Assembly: GCA_934675625.1 (NCBI GenBank)
Contig: CAKURH010000014.1
Span: 1 to 48,341 of the forward strand
Direction: 5' to 3'
Origin: an uncultured Kiritimatiellota bacterium
GTDB lineage: Bacteria > Verrucomicrobiota > Kiritimatiellia > RFP12 > UBA1067
Length of the DNA stretch: 48,341 nt
Shown: piece by piece, positions 8,060 through 15,654 of the stretch
Numbering within the stretch: position 1 is the stretch's first letter
Layout: each line of letters begins with the position of its first letter
Translations under genes and position numbers: made by a program
The notes under the pieces: model-generated
The model's input: only the letters and a program-made list of their open reading frames with translations
Told to the model about the DNA's origin: nothing
Databases searched by the model: none

Positions 8060-9322
8060 TCAGATTCCTTCCGGTGAGGTGATTTTTCCCGTGACGGCGC
8101 TCGCCGCCGCGACGGCGGGCGAGGCGAGGTAGATTTCCGACTCGACGTGGCCCATGCGCCCGACGAAGTTGCGGTTCGTCGTCGAGACGCACCGCTCGCC
8201 CTTCGCGAGCACGCCCATGTAGCCGCCGAGGCACGGGCCGCACGTCGGCGTCGAGACGACGCAGCCCGTCTGGACGAACTGGGTGACGAGGCCCTCCGCC
8301 ACGGCCTGCAGGTAGATCTTCTGCGTCGCGGGGATGACGATGCACCGCACGCCCGGCGCGACGGCGTGGCCCTTCATCACCTCCGCCGCGATGCGCAGGT
8401 CGCTGATGCGGCCGTTCGTGCACGAGCCGATGACGACCTGGTCGATCGCGACGTCGCCGACCGCGTCGATCGTCCGCACGTTGGACGGCAGGTGCGGAAA
8501 CGCGACGGTCGGCTTCAGCGCGCCGAGGTCGATCTCGATCGTCTGCGCGTAGTCCGCGTCCGGGTCGGCCTCGTAGACGACGGGCGTCTTCGCGCCGTGT
8601 GCGGCGAGGTAGGCGCGCGTCACGTCGTCCACCGGGAAGATGCCGTTCTTCGCGCCGGCCTCGATGGCCATGTTCGCGACGGTGAAGCGGTCGTCCATCG
8701 AAAGCGCGGCGACGCCCGGCCCGGTGAATTCGAGCGACTGGTAGCGCGCGCCGTCCACGCCGATGCGGCCGATGAGGTGCAGGACGAGATCCTTGCCGCC
8801 GACGTAGCGGCGCGGCCGCCCCGTCAGCACGACCTTGATCGCGGAGGGAATGCGAAACCACGTCTCGCCCGCCGCCATGCCGGCCGCCATGTCCGTCGAG
8901 CCGACGCCCGTGGAGAACGCGCCGAGCGCGCCGTAGGTGCAAGTGTGGCTGTCCGCGCCGATCACGAGGTCGCCCGCCGTGACGAGGCCCTTCTCCGGCA
9001 GGAGGGCGTGCTCGACGCCGCAGTCGTGGCCGACCTCGAAATAGTTCCGGATGCCCTGCGCCTTGGCGAACGCGCGCATGCAGGCGCACTGCGCGGCGGC
9101 CTTGATGTCCTTGTTCGGCGTGAAGTGGTCGGGCACGAGCGCGATCTTCGCCGTGTCGAACACCTTCGCGCGCCCGAACTTCGGGAATTCGCCGACGGCG
9201 ACGGGCGTCGTGATGTCGTTGCCGAGCACGAGATCGAGCTTCGCCATCACCAGCTCGCCGGCGTGGACTTCGTTTTTCCCCGCGTGCGCCGCGAAGATCT
9301 TCTGCGTCATTGTCATTGCCAT
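8060..9322 (-). CDS. leuC: 3-isopropylmalate dehydratase large subunit (LeuC2 type)
   Basis: This aconitase-superfamily subunit carries the [4Fe-4S] cluster and isomerises 2- to 3-isopropylmalate. It contains GADSHTCTYGALGAFSTG, the first ligand in VIGSCTNGR and the pair in CGPCLGG. At about 420 residues it belongs to the shorter LeuC2/homoaconitase-like type, which matches the short LeuD. Several ATGs are available (9331, 9322, 9316); 9322 is preferred because AAAGGAA lies about 9 bases upstream, while the same site touches ATG 9331. It is the second gene of the leu operon, 66 bases after leuA. Confidence 0.95.
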   Translation of the reverse strand: MAMTMTQKIFAAHAGKNEVHAGELVMAKLDLVLGNDITTPVAVGEFPKFGRAKVFDTAKIALVPDHFTPNKDIKAAAQCACMRAFAKAQGIRNYFEVGHDCGVEHALLPEKGLVTAGDLVIGADSHTCTYGALGAFSTGVGSTDMAAGMAAGETWFRIPSAIKVVLTGRPRRYVGGKDLVLHLIGRIGVDGARYQSLEFTGPGVAALSMDDRFTVANMAIEAGAKNGIFPVDDVTRAYLAAHGAKTPVVYEADPDADYAQTIEIDLGALKPTVAFPHLPSNVRTIDAVGDVAIDQVVIGSCTNGRISDLRIAAEVMKGHAVAPGVRCIVIPATQKIYLQAVAEGLVTQFVQTGCVVSTPTCGPCLGGYMGVLAKGERCVSTTNRNFVGRMGHVESEIYLASPAVAAASAVTGKITSPEGI

Positions 9323-9388
9323 GAGACTCATTCCTTTCGATTGGCGGGGGCGGACGCGACAAGCGCGTCCCTCCCGCAAATGCCTCTG

Positions 9389-10984
9389 TTATTTGTCGGT
9401 GTGGCCGCCCGTGAGCATGTCCTCCGCGTAGGTCTGCTGGGCAATCGCGGCCGCGCCCGCGCCGAGCCGTTCGCTCTGGCCGACGAGCATGCTGTTGACG
9501 GCGTCCAGTGTCGCGAGGATGGAGCTTTCGATCACGTCCGTCGAGACGCCCTTGCCGCGATAGGTGCCCGCGTCGTCCGCGATCTTGACGTTGACCTCGC
9601 CGAGCGCGTCGCGGGACTCGGTGACCGCCTGGATTCGGTAGTCGAGCAGCTTGAACGGATGGGCCACGATCTTCTCGATGGCGCGGATCGACGCGAACAC
9701 GGGGCCCGTGCCGTAGGCGGTCTCGGTCGCCTCCACGCCCTCGCGCGCCAGCGTGACGCACGCCGTCGAGTACATGCGGTTGCCGCTCGACACCACGTAG
9801 TTGACGAGCGTCCAGTCGCTCGCGCGGCGCGCATGGCCGACCACCGCCTCGACGAGCGCGACGATGTCGCGGTCCTCGATCGTCTTCTTGCGGTCGGCGA
9901 GCACCTTGAAGTCGGCGAAGAGCCTGTCCTCGACCGGCTTCTCCAGCGTGTAGCCGAGCTCGACGAGCCGCTGGGCGAAGGCGTGCTGGCCCGAATGCTT
10001 GCCGAGGACGAGCGCGGTCTTCTTGAGGCCCACGCTCTCCGGCGTCATGATCTCATACGTCTTGGCGTTGGCCATCACGCCGTGCTGGTGGATGCCGCTC
10101 TCGTGCGCAAAGGCGTTCGCGCCGACGACCGCCTTGTTGGGCGCGATCTTCACGCCCGTGATCGTCTGCAGGAGCTGCGCCGTCTTGGCGATCTCCTCCG
10201 TATGGATGTTGTAGCCGATGCCGTAGACGTCGTGCCGCGTGCGGAGGTTCATCACGACCTCCTCGATCGCGGCGTTGCCGGCCCGTTCGCCGATGCCGCA
10301 GATGCAGCCCTCGACCTGCCGCGCGCCCGCCGCGACGCCCGCGAGGGAGTTCGCGACGGCGAGGCCGAGGTCGTCGTGGCAGTGCATCGAGACGACCGCC
10401 TTGTCGATGTTCGGCACGCGCGTCATCACGTTCGTGACCATCGCCGCGATCTCCGCCGGCGTCGCGTACCCGACCGTGTCGGGCAGGTTCACCGTCGTCG
10501 CGCCGGCCGCGATCACGGCCTCGACGACGCGGCACATGTAGTCCCTGTCGGTGCGCGAGGCGTCCTCCAGCGAGAACTCCACGTCGTCGCAGTAGTTGCG
10601 CGCGTACTTCACGGCGTCCACCGCGCGGCGCAGCGCCTGCTCGCGCGTCATCTTCAGCTTGTATTCGAGGTGCAGGTCGCTCGTCGCGAGGAAGGTGTGG
10701 ATGCGCGGACGCTTCGCGCCCTTGACCGCCTCGTACGCCGCGTCGATGTCCTTGACGAGCGCACGGGAGAGCGAGGCGACCGTCACCGCGCTCACGGCCT
10801 CCGAGATCGCCTTGACGGACGCGAAGTCGCCGGGGGAGGCGATGGCGAAGCCGGCCTCCAGGACGTCCACGCCGAGGGCTTCGAGCTGCCGCGCCATGCG
10901 GATCTTCTCCTCGATGTTCATCGAGTAGCCGGGGGCCTGTTCGCCGTCCCGGAGCGTCGTGTCGAATATTCGGATCTTTTCCAT
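9389..10984 (-). CDS. leuA: 2-isopropylmalate synthase
   Basis: The product condenses acetyl-CoA with 2-oxoisovalerate, the committed step of leucine synthesis. The 531-residue protein has the HMGL-like barrel with IFDTTLRDGEQAPG (residues 5-18, including the metal-binding Asp), SMHCHDDLGLAVANS and the GANAFAHESGIHQHG motif, followed by a C-terminal LeuA regulatory domain (about 390-510) that normally binds leucine for feedback inhibition. Start ATG 10984 follows AAAGGAAA at a slightly long spacing. It is the first structural gene of the operon and lies downstream of an intrinsic terminator and a leucine-rich leader peptide, so it should be controlled both by attenuation and allosterically. 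Confidence 0.96.
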   Translation of the reverse strand: MEKIRIFDTTLRDGEQAPGYSMNIEEKIRMARQLEALGVDVLEAGFAIASPGDFASVKAISEAVSAVTVASLSRALVKDIDAAYEAVKGAKRPRIHTFLATSDLHLEYKLKMTREQALRRAVDAVKYARNYCDDVEFSLEDASRTDRDYMCRVVEAVIAAGATTVNLPDTVGYATPAEIAAMVTNVMTRVPNIDKAVVSMHCHDDLGLAVANSLAGVAAGARQVEGCICGIGERAGNAAIEEVVMNLRTRHDVYGIGYNIHTEEIAKTAQLLQTITGVKIAPNKAVVGANAFAHESGIHQHGVMANAKTYEIMTPESVGLKKTALVLGKHSGQHAFAQRLVELGYTLEKPVEDRLFADFKVLADRKKTIEDRDIVALVEAVVGHARRASDWTLVNYVVSSGNRMYSTACVTLAREGVEATETAYGTGPVFASIRAIEKIVAHPFKLLDYRIQAVTESRDALGEVNVKIADDAGTYRGKGVSTDVIESSILATLDAVNSMLVGQSERLGAGAAAIAQQTYAEDMLTGGHTDK

Positions 10985-11008
10985 GTCTTTTTCTGTTTCC
11001 TTTCAACG

Positions 11009-11038
11009 AAAACGGCCCCACTCGTCTGAGCGGGGCCG
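11009..11038 (-). terminator. Attenuator terminator in the leuA leader
   Basis: In the minus-strand RNA the arm CGGCCCCGCUC (11038-11028) pairs with GAGUGGGGCCG (11023-11013) over a 4-base loop. This gives 11 pairs including one G-U, followed by UUUU. It sits between the leader peptide stop and leuA, 24 bases before the leuA ATG, exactly where a transcription attenuator belongs. On the plus strand the G-U pair becomes an A-C mismatch, which suggests that the minus orientation is the selected one. Confidence 0.85.
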
Positions 11039-11074
11039 CCTGTCGTGCGTTTCGTGTCGTGTTGCCGAAAACGA

Positions 11075-11158
11075 CTAAATCAGGCGCGCCCCGCGCGGAA
11101 TAAGCGCAAGGTCAAGGTTCCCAAGAAGGGAAATCGCCCAAATGCCGTTCATGTTCAT
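11075..11158 (-). CDS. leu operon leader peptide, leucine-rich, 27 residues
   Basis: This short ORF, read from the minus strand between the promoter and the attenuator terminator, encodes MNMNGIWAIS followed by LLGNLDLALIPRGARLI. It has six leucines in 27 residues, with five between residues 11 and 19, plus four isoleucines. Five of the six leucine codons are CTT, a minor codon in the neighbouring genes, which use mainly CTC and CTG. Stop TAG is 36 bases before the terminator stem. This is the arrangement of ribosome-mediated attenuation: stalling at leucine codons when Leu-tRNA is scarce would favour an antiterminator. The ribosome site is weak (GAAG). No homology search was possible; the call rests on position, composition and the paired terminator. 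Confidence 0.8.
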   Translation of the reverse strand: MNMNGIWAISLLGNLDLALIPRGARLI

Positions 11159-11183
11159 CTTCGGTTTTTCAAAAACGGCGCGA

Positions 11184-11213
11184 ATTGTATCATAACGCGG
11201 CCGTCGCGGTCAA
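11184..11213 (-). promoter_or_regulatory. Promoter of the leu operon
   Basis: On the minus strand TTGACC (11213-11208) is a good -35, then 18 bases, then TACAAT (11189-11184), itself preceded by TGA (extended -10). The predicted start is near 11177, about 19 bases before the leader peptide ATG. It is the only promoter in the window with both a strong -35 and an extended -10. Confidence 0.85.
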
Positions 11214-11228
11214 TGGGGCCGCCGCCGC

Positions 11229-11624
11229 ATCGCGGTTTGGCCCGTCGGCCCGCCAGCTCGCGCGTCGGAGCGGGAAGCTGCTCGCTCGGTCTCGTCGTTC
11301 AGGTTTGCGCTTCTCACCGAAGACAATCGGCTGGCTGCAGCCTGCCATGCCTCGGCGAAACCGTTGGCTGCGGGCGAAAGCACTCCAACGCTTGCAAACC
11401 CTCGCTCCTCACTCGCGCCACTTCCCGCCCCTCCGCGCGCGACCGACCCAACGGAGTTTGTCGCGCAGGGTCGCAGAATTCGCAGAGATTTTCTCATGCA
11501 GGGAACGCAGATTCTCGCGAAGCGGCGGCGCATGTCGCCCTTGGCCCACAGCGAAGCCTTTGATCGTGCCGAATTGCGGTTCGCGCGATCTGTCGGGCCG
11601 ACGGGCCAACGGACCCACGATGCG
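11229..11624. repeat. Intergenic element B with terminal inverted repeats
   Basis: TTGGCCCGTCGGCCCG at 11237-11252 is exactly inverted at 11594-11609, and flanking CGCATCG-type sequence extends the ends on both sides. The left interior matches element A (about 85 percent over 210 bases by eye). The right end is almost identical, inverted, to the left end of element C near 44754. The centre differs from the other copies and contains short CGCAGA-type repeats. It lies between the divergent leu promoter and the beta-helix gene. No convincing gene is seen; long ORFs cross it in several frames. Confidence 0.8.
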
Positions 11625-11648
11625 GGCGAGCAGCCCATTTCCCATATA

Positions 11649-11666
11649 CCCCCAATTTCTTGGGGG
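11649..11666. terminator. Short hairpin before the beta-helix promoter
   Basis: CCCCCAA (11649-11655) pairs with TTGGGGG (11660-11666) over a 4-base loop, followed by ttgtgatt. It may be a weak terminator shielding the following gene. No upstream plus-strand gene is close, so it could also be part of the repeat boundary. Confidence 0.4.
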
Positions 11667-11689
11667 TTGTGATTCGCGCGGCGCGGGTT

Positions 11690-11695
11690 TATAAT
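11690..11695 (+). promoter_or_regulatory. -10 promoter of the beta-helix gene
   Basis: A perfect TATAAT hexamer lies in a locally AT-rich stretch. The predicted start near 11702 gives a leader of about 35 bases with AGGAGGT at 11722-11728, an ideal ribosome site for ATG 11737. Confidence 0.65.
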
Positions 11696-11736
11696 TTACC
11701 GCGTAAACCACCAACCGAATCAGGAGGTCAAAAGCC

Positions 11737-14700
11737 ATGAAGAAACTCGTTCTCATCGCCCTCGGCGCGGTCACGTCCGTCGCCTCGGCGCGTGAGTGGA
11801 CCGTCGACGCCCAAGGAGGCGGCGACTACAAGGTCATCCAGGATGCCATCGACGCGGCATCCGCCGGCGACACGATCTGGGTGAAGCCCGGCGTCTACGC
11901 GACCGGCGGGCGCGCGACATCGGAGGGGAGCGACAACCTCGCGCGCGTCCTCCTCACGAAGCCGCTGACGCTCGCCGCGACGAGCGGCGACCCCGCCGAC
12001 ACGCACATCGTCGGCGCGCCCGACCCGAACTCCGCCCTCGACGGCAAGGACTACGAGGGGCGCGGCCCCAACGCCGTGCGCTGCATCCGCCTCGAGAAGG
12101 CGGCCGCGTCGGGCGGCGCCGTCATTCGCGGCTTCACGATCCGCGACGGCTACAGCGCCCAGCGGTACAACGGCGACGCCTACGGCGCGAACGACGCCAT
12201 CCTCGCCGCACAGCCCGGCGGCGTGACGTCGTTCAGCGCCGCCTACGCCAACTTCTACGTGACGGACTGCGTGATCACGAACTGCTACGGCGTGCGCGGC
12301 GGCCTCGTGCGCTACGGCAGCTACGTCCGCTGCCGCTTTGCGGACGGACACGGCGGCGCGGGCGCGTCGCTCGGCCGCAACATCAAGGTGTTGAGCTCGC
12401 TGATCCTGAAGATGCCCGGCGCGTGCGCGGACAACTCGACGTTCGTCAACTGCACGTTCGCGGACGGGAACGGCGCGGCGCTTCACCTGAACAGCGGCTC
12501 GCTGAACAACACGGTCTTCAACACGATCGTCTCGGCGATGGGCGCGGCGAGCTTCACGGCCAAGGCCGGAAACGGCACGGCGAAGAACAGCGTCTTCGAC
12601 CGCCAGCCGTTCACGGACGCCACGGACTGCCACGAGGGCCTTGCCTATCCGCTCTTCGCGCCGCTCAGGGGCGACTTCCGCCTGCGCGCGGGCACGGACG
12701 CGGCGACGGCCGGCGACGCCGCGCGGATCGCGCAGGTGTTCCCGGACGCCCCGGCGGCAGTTGAGCTCTATCGTTCGCTGGACGGATCGTCGTTCGCGGC
12801 GACGGGCGCGACGCCCGTCGGCTGCTACGCGCAGACGGCGGTCGCGGCGGGCGGCGCCGTGCAGTTCGACGGTGCGAACACGGTCGTCTGCAGCGGCTAC
12901 GCCGGCTCGGTCGGCGGGCTGTACGCCTTTTCCGAGACGTCCCGCGCCGTCTTCCAGGCGCGTCCGCCGGCCGGCAAGGCCTACTTCGGCTTTGCGCGCG
13001 CGGCCGAGCAGGGCGGCTACCAGTTCCCCGAGATGGACGAGTCGCTCTACGTGGCGGTGCCGCCGACGGGCGTCGTCGTGACGAACACGGCGGAATCCGT
13101 CGCGAAGGAATACTGGGTCGATCCCGACAGCGGTTCTGACGAAAACGCGGGCACGTCGTCCGCCGCGCCGCTGAAGACGCTCGCGCAGGCCGCAAGCCGC
13201 CTGAAGCAGAAAGAGCGCACGCTCGTCCACTGTGCGGCGGGCGACTACAGCGAAGGGGGCGCGGTGGCCGCCGACGCGGACACGACGGACACGATCATGA
13301 ACCGTCTCGCGATCTCGGACTACCGCATCTGCGCGCGCTTCAAGGGCGCGGGACGCGGCGTCTCGTTCATCTCCGGCGCGCCGGATCCGGATTCGGAAGA
13401 CGGACGCGGCCCGAAGGCCGTGCGCTGCGTCTACCTCACGGGTTCCTCCGCAGAAGGCCCGGTCGCCATCCAGGGCTTCACGCTTCGGAACGGCTTCTCC
13501 GGCCTCGGCGACACGCTGGATAACCTGTCGTATCAGGGCGGCCTCGTTCGGAATGGCGCCAGCACGAGCCTTCGGCAGGTGATGGACTGCGAACTGGTCG
13601 GCGGCTGTGCCTACCGCGGCGCGTTCGCGATGAAGGGCACGTTCACGCGCTGCCGTTTCCACGGCACGACAGACCTTGGCGGCGGCGCGCTGCGCGGCGC
13701 GACGGTGCGCAGCTCGGTCTTCTACGGCAACGGCGGAAAGATGCTGGATTTCGACAACAACGTGCGCCAGACGACGGTCTCCTCGACGAACGGCACCGCC
13801 GTGCTGGGCATTGACGTCGCAACCAAGAAGTCCGCGACGCTCATCTGCTCGGCCCTTCAGGCGACGGGCTGCACGGCTGACCTGGAGGTGACGGGCTTCA
13901 CGGGCGTCTGCTACTCGTTTGACAACGGCAAGAAGCTCACGGGCGGCACGGAGGGCGAAAGCTACTTCGCCCGCGAGCCGCGTTTCGTCGATTTCGCGCA
14001 TGACGACCTGCGTCTCCGCAGCGACTCGTCGCTCGTCACGGCGCCCGTGCCGGTGGACGCCGACTACTGGAAGGCACCGGCCACGGACGTGAACGGCGTG
14101 CCGTTCAGCTACAAGGGCGGCAAGACGGTCGCGGGCGGCCTCTTCACGCCGGTGCCGGTGCTGGTCGTCGAGAAGCCCGCGTTCGGCGAGGCGACGCACG
14201 TCGGCGCGAACGTCGTGGAAGTCGGCGAATCGGTCACGGTGGACTTCACGCCCTCGACGAAGCGGCGGCTGGAGGCGATCCTCGTCAACGGCGAGCCGGT
14301 CGAGGGGACGAGCTACACGTTCGCGCCGGACACGGCGCTGGCGGACGACGGCGCGCCGATTCCGTCCGCGACGCTCGCGTTCCTGTTCTCGACGAACTGG
14401 TACGTGAACGCGACGGCCGGCAACGACGCCCACGACGGGTTCACGTCCGAGACGCCGTGGCGCACGCTCGCGAAGATCGCGACGTCCGGCCTGATGCTCC
14501 CCGGCGACTGCATCCACGCGGCGGCAGGCGCCTACGACGCGGAGACGGCCGTGCCGTCGACGGATGCGGACGTCGGGGAATGCCGCGTCGTCCTGCCGGC
14601 GGGCGTCACGCTCGTCGCGGACGCGACGGGCGGCGTCTTTGACTGCGTCTTCACGAACTGCGTGGCCGGACGCGGCGGCGCGGTCTTCGGCACGCGGCTC

Positions 14701-15576
14701 GTCAACAGCAAGGTCGTTGACTGCGTCGGCACGGCGTGTTCGCCGGTCGGCTACAACGCGGCGATCTACGGCACGGCCGTCGATCACGTCACGCGCGGGA
14801 CGCTGACGCTCTTCCGCAACTGCTACGCCGTCTCGCACGTCACGGTCGGCGCGCGCGTGAACACGGGCCGCTTCTTCGACAACCTGAAGGCGCCGATGCA
14901 GATCGACAACAGCGTCATCCTGTCGAGGCTGACGGCGTTCGGCAACAAGCTCGTCTACTCCAACTGCCTCGTCAACGTGACGGCGGAGACGTTCGATGCG
15001 CTGGAGGCCGCGCGGAAGCCGGGCACGCGGCGGATCGATTCGGCGGACGCGGCGGGACTGGACGCGGACGGGCGGCCGCAGGGCAAGACGGCCCTGACGG
15101 TCGATGCCGCGACGGCGACGGCGTTCCCCGCCGCGACGGATGCGGACGGCCTGCCGCGCGTCAGCAACGGGACGATGGACATCGGCGCGTTCGAGTACGA
15201 CTGGCGGCCCGACTACGCGGAAGACCTCGGTGCGCTCGGCGACGTCGTCGCGGCGGACGCGGCGGTCGTCGAGACGGCGGACGGGCGGGTGCTGATTCCG
15301 TCCGGCGAACTCGTGCTGGAGATCGCGGACGACGCGCAGCGCGGGCGCTACCGCTTCCCCGTGCAGGTGACGGGGACGGGCACGCTGACGATCCGGGCGG
15401 GCGAGCGGGTTCTCGCGACATTCGTCGCGGCGGACGGCGCGCAGGTCTTCCGCTACAAGACGAAGACGGCCGGCAAGGTGCTGACCTTCGCCTACGCGCC
15501 GGGCGCGTACGACGACGGCGGCGCGGCTCTCGCGGAGGCCACCGGCGGCCCCGGCCTCGTCTTCATCATCCGCTGA
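11737..15576 (+). CDS. Secreted multi-module parallel beta-helix protein
   Basis: The 1279-residue protein has a Sec signal peptide (MKKLVLIALGAVTSVASA, cut near residue 18). It then has at least three modules that each open like a pectate-lyase/right-handed beta-helix protein: near residue 20 (TVDAQGGGDYKVIQDAIDAA), near 463 (YWVDPDSGSDENAGTSSAAP) and near 887 (WYVNATAGNDAHDGFTSETP). Each is followed by short Asn/Cys/Phe-rich rungs such as FVNCTFADGNG and GFTLRNGFSG. A C-terminal beta-rich domain with no obvious anchor follows. Such proteins bind or cut polysaccharide or act as adhesins; no catalytic residues can be assigned. AGGAGGT precedes the ATG at 8-base spacing. It ends at a strong terminator, so it is probably monocistronic. 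Confidence 0.8.
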   Translation: MKKLVLIALGAVTSVASAREWTVDAQGGGDYKVIQDAIDAASAGDTIWVKPGVYATGGRATSEGSDNLARVLLTKPLTLAATSGDPADTHIVGAPDPNSALDGKDYEGRGPNAVRCIRLEKAAASGGAVIRGFTIRDGYSAQRYNGDAYGANDAILAAQPGGVTSFSAAYANFYVTDCVITNCYGVRGGLVRYGSYVRCRFADGHGGAGASLGRNIKVLSSLILKMPGACADNSTFVNCTFADGNGAALHLNSGSLNNTVFNTIVSAMGAASFTAKAGNGTAKNSVFDRQPFTDATDCHEGLAYPLFAPLRGDFRLRAGTDAATAGDAARIAQVFPDAPAAVELYRSLDGSSFAATGATPVGCYAQTAVAAGGAVQFDGANTVVCSGYAGSVGGLYAFSETSRAVFQARPPAGKAYFGFARAAEQGGYQFPEMDESLYVAVPPTGVVVTNTAESVAKEYWVDPDSGSDENAGTSSAAPLKTLAQAASRLKQKERTLVHCAAGDYSEGGAVAADADTTDTIMNRLAISDYRICARFKGAGRGVSFISGAPDPDSEDGRGPKAVRCVYLTGSSAEGPVAIQGFTLRNGFSGLGDTLDNLSYQGGLVRNGASTSLRQVMDCELVGGCAYRGAFAMKGTFTRCRFHGTTDLGGGALRGATVRSSVFYGNGGKMLDFDNNVRQTTVSSTNGTAVLGIDVATKKSATLICSALQATGCTADLEVTGFTGVCYSFDNGKKLTGGTEGESYFAREPRFVDFAHDDLRLRSDSSLVTAPVPVDADYWKAPATDVNGVPFSYKGGKTVAGGLFTPVPVLVVEKPAFGEATHVGANVVEVGESVTVDFTPSTKRRLEAILVNGEPVEGTSYTFAPDTALADDGAPIPSATLAFLFSTNWYVNATAGNDAHDGFTSETPWRTLAKIATSGLMLPGDCIHAAAGAYDAETAVPSTDADVGECRVVLPAGVTLVADATGGVFDCVFTNCVAGRGGAVFGTRLVNSKVVDCVGTACSPVGYNAAIYGTAVDHVTRGTLTLFRNCYAVSHVTVGARVNTGRFFDNLKAPMQIDNSVILSRLTAFGNKLVYSNCLVNVTAETFDALEAARKPGTRRIDSADAAGLDADGRPQGKTALTVDAATATAFPAATDADGLPRVSNGTMDIGAFEYDWRPDYAEDLGALGDVVAADAAVVETADGRVLIPSGELVLEIADDAQRGRYRFPVQVTGTGTLTIRAGERVLATFVAADGAQVFRYKTKTAGKVLTFAYAPGAYDDGGAALAEATGGPGLVFIIR

Positions 15577-15609
15577 GGCGGTCGACGCGCGGGACGTGCC
15601 CGCGACCGA

Positions 15610-15639
15610 ACGGCACGGGCTTTGTCCCGTGCCGTTTTT
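15610..15639 (+). terminator. Rho-independent terminator after the beta-helix gene
   Basis: CGGCACGGG (15611-15619) pairs with CCCGTGCCG (15626-15634) over a 6-base loop, and A15610/T15635 extends the stem. T15635-15639 forms the run. The last T is the first base of the next extended -10. Confidence 0.88.
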
Positions 15640-15647
15640 GGTATAAT
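15639..15647 (+). promoter_or_regulatory. Extended -10 promoter fused to the preceding terminator, leaderless
   Basis: TGGTATAAT directly follows the terminator T-run. The hexamer ends 7 bases before ATG 15655, so the predicted start is at about 15654 and the mRNA would have essentially no 5-prime leader. Confidence 0.75.
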
Positions 15648-15654
15648 ATGGCCC

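Noticed and set aside
11045..11694. Plus-strand ORFs across the leu leader and element B
   Set aside because: They are antisense to the leader peptide and promoter and run through the inverted repeats; no start site or conserved domain is visible.
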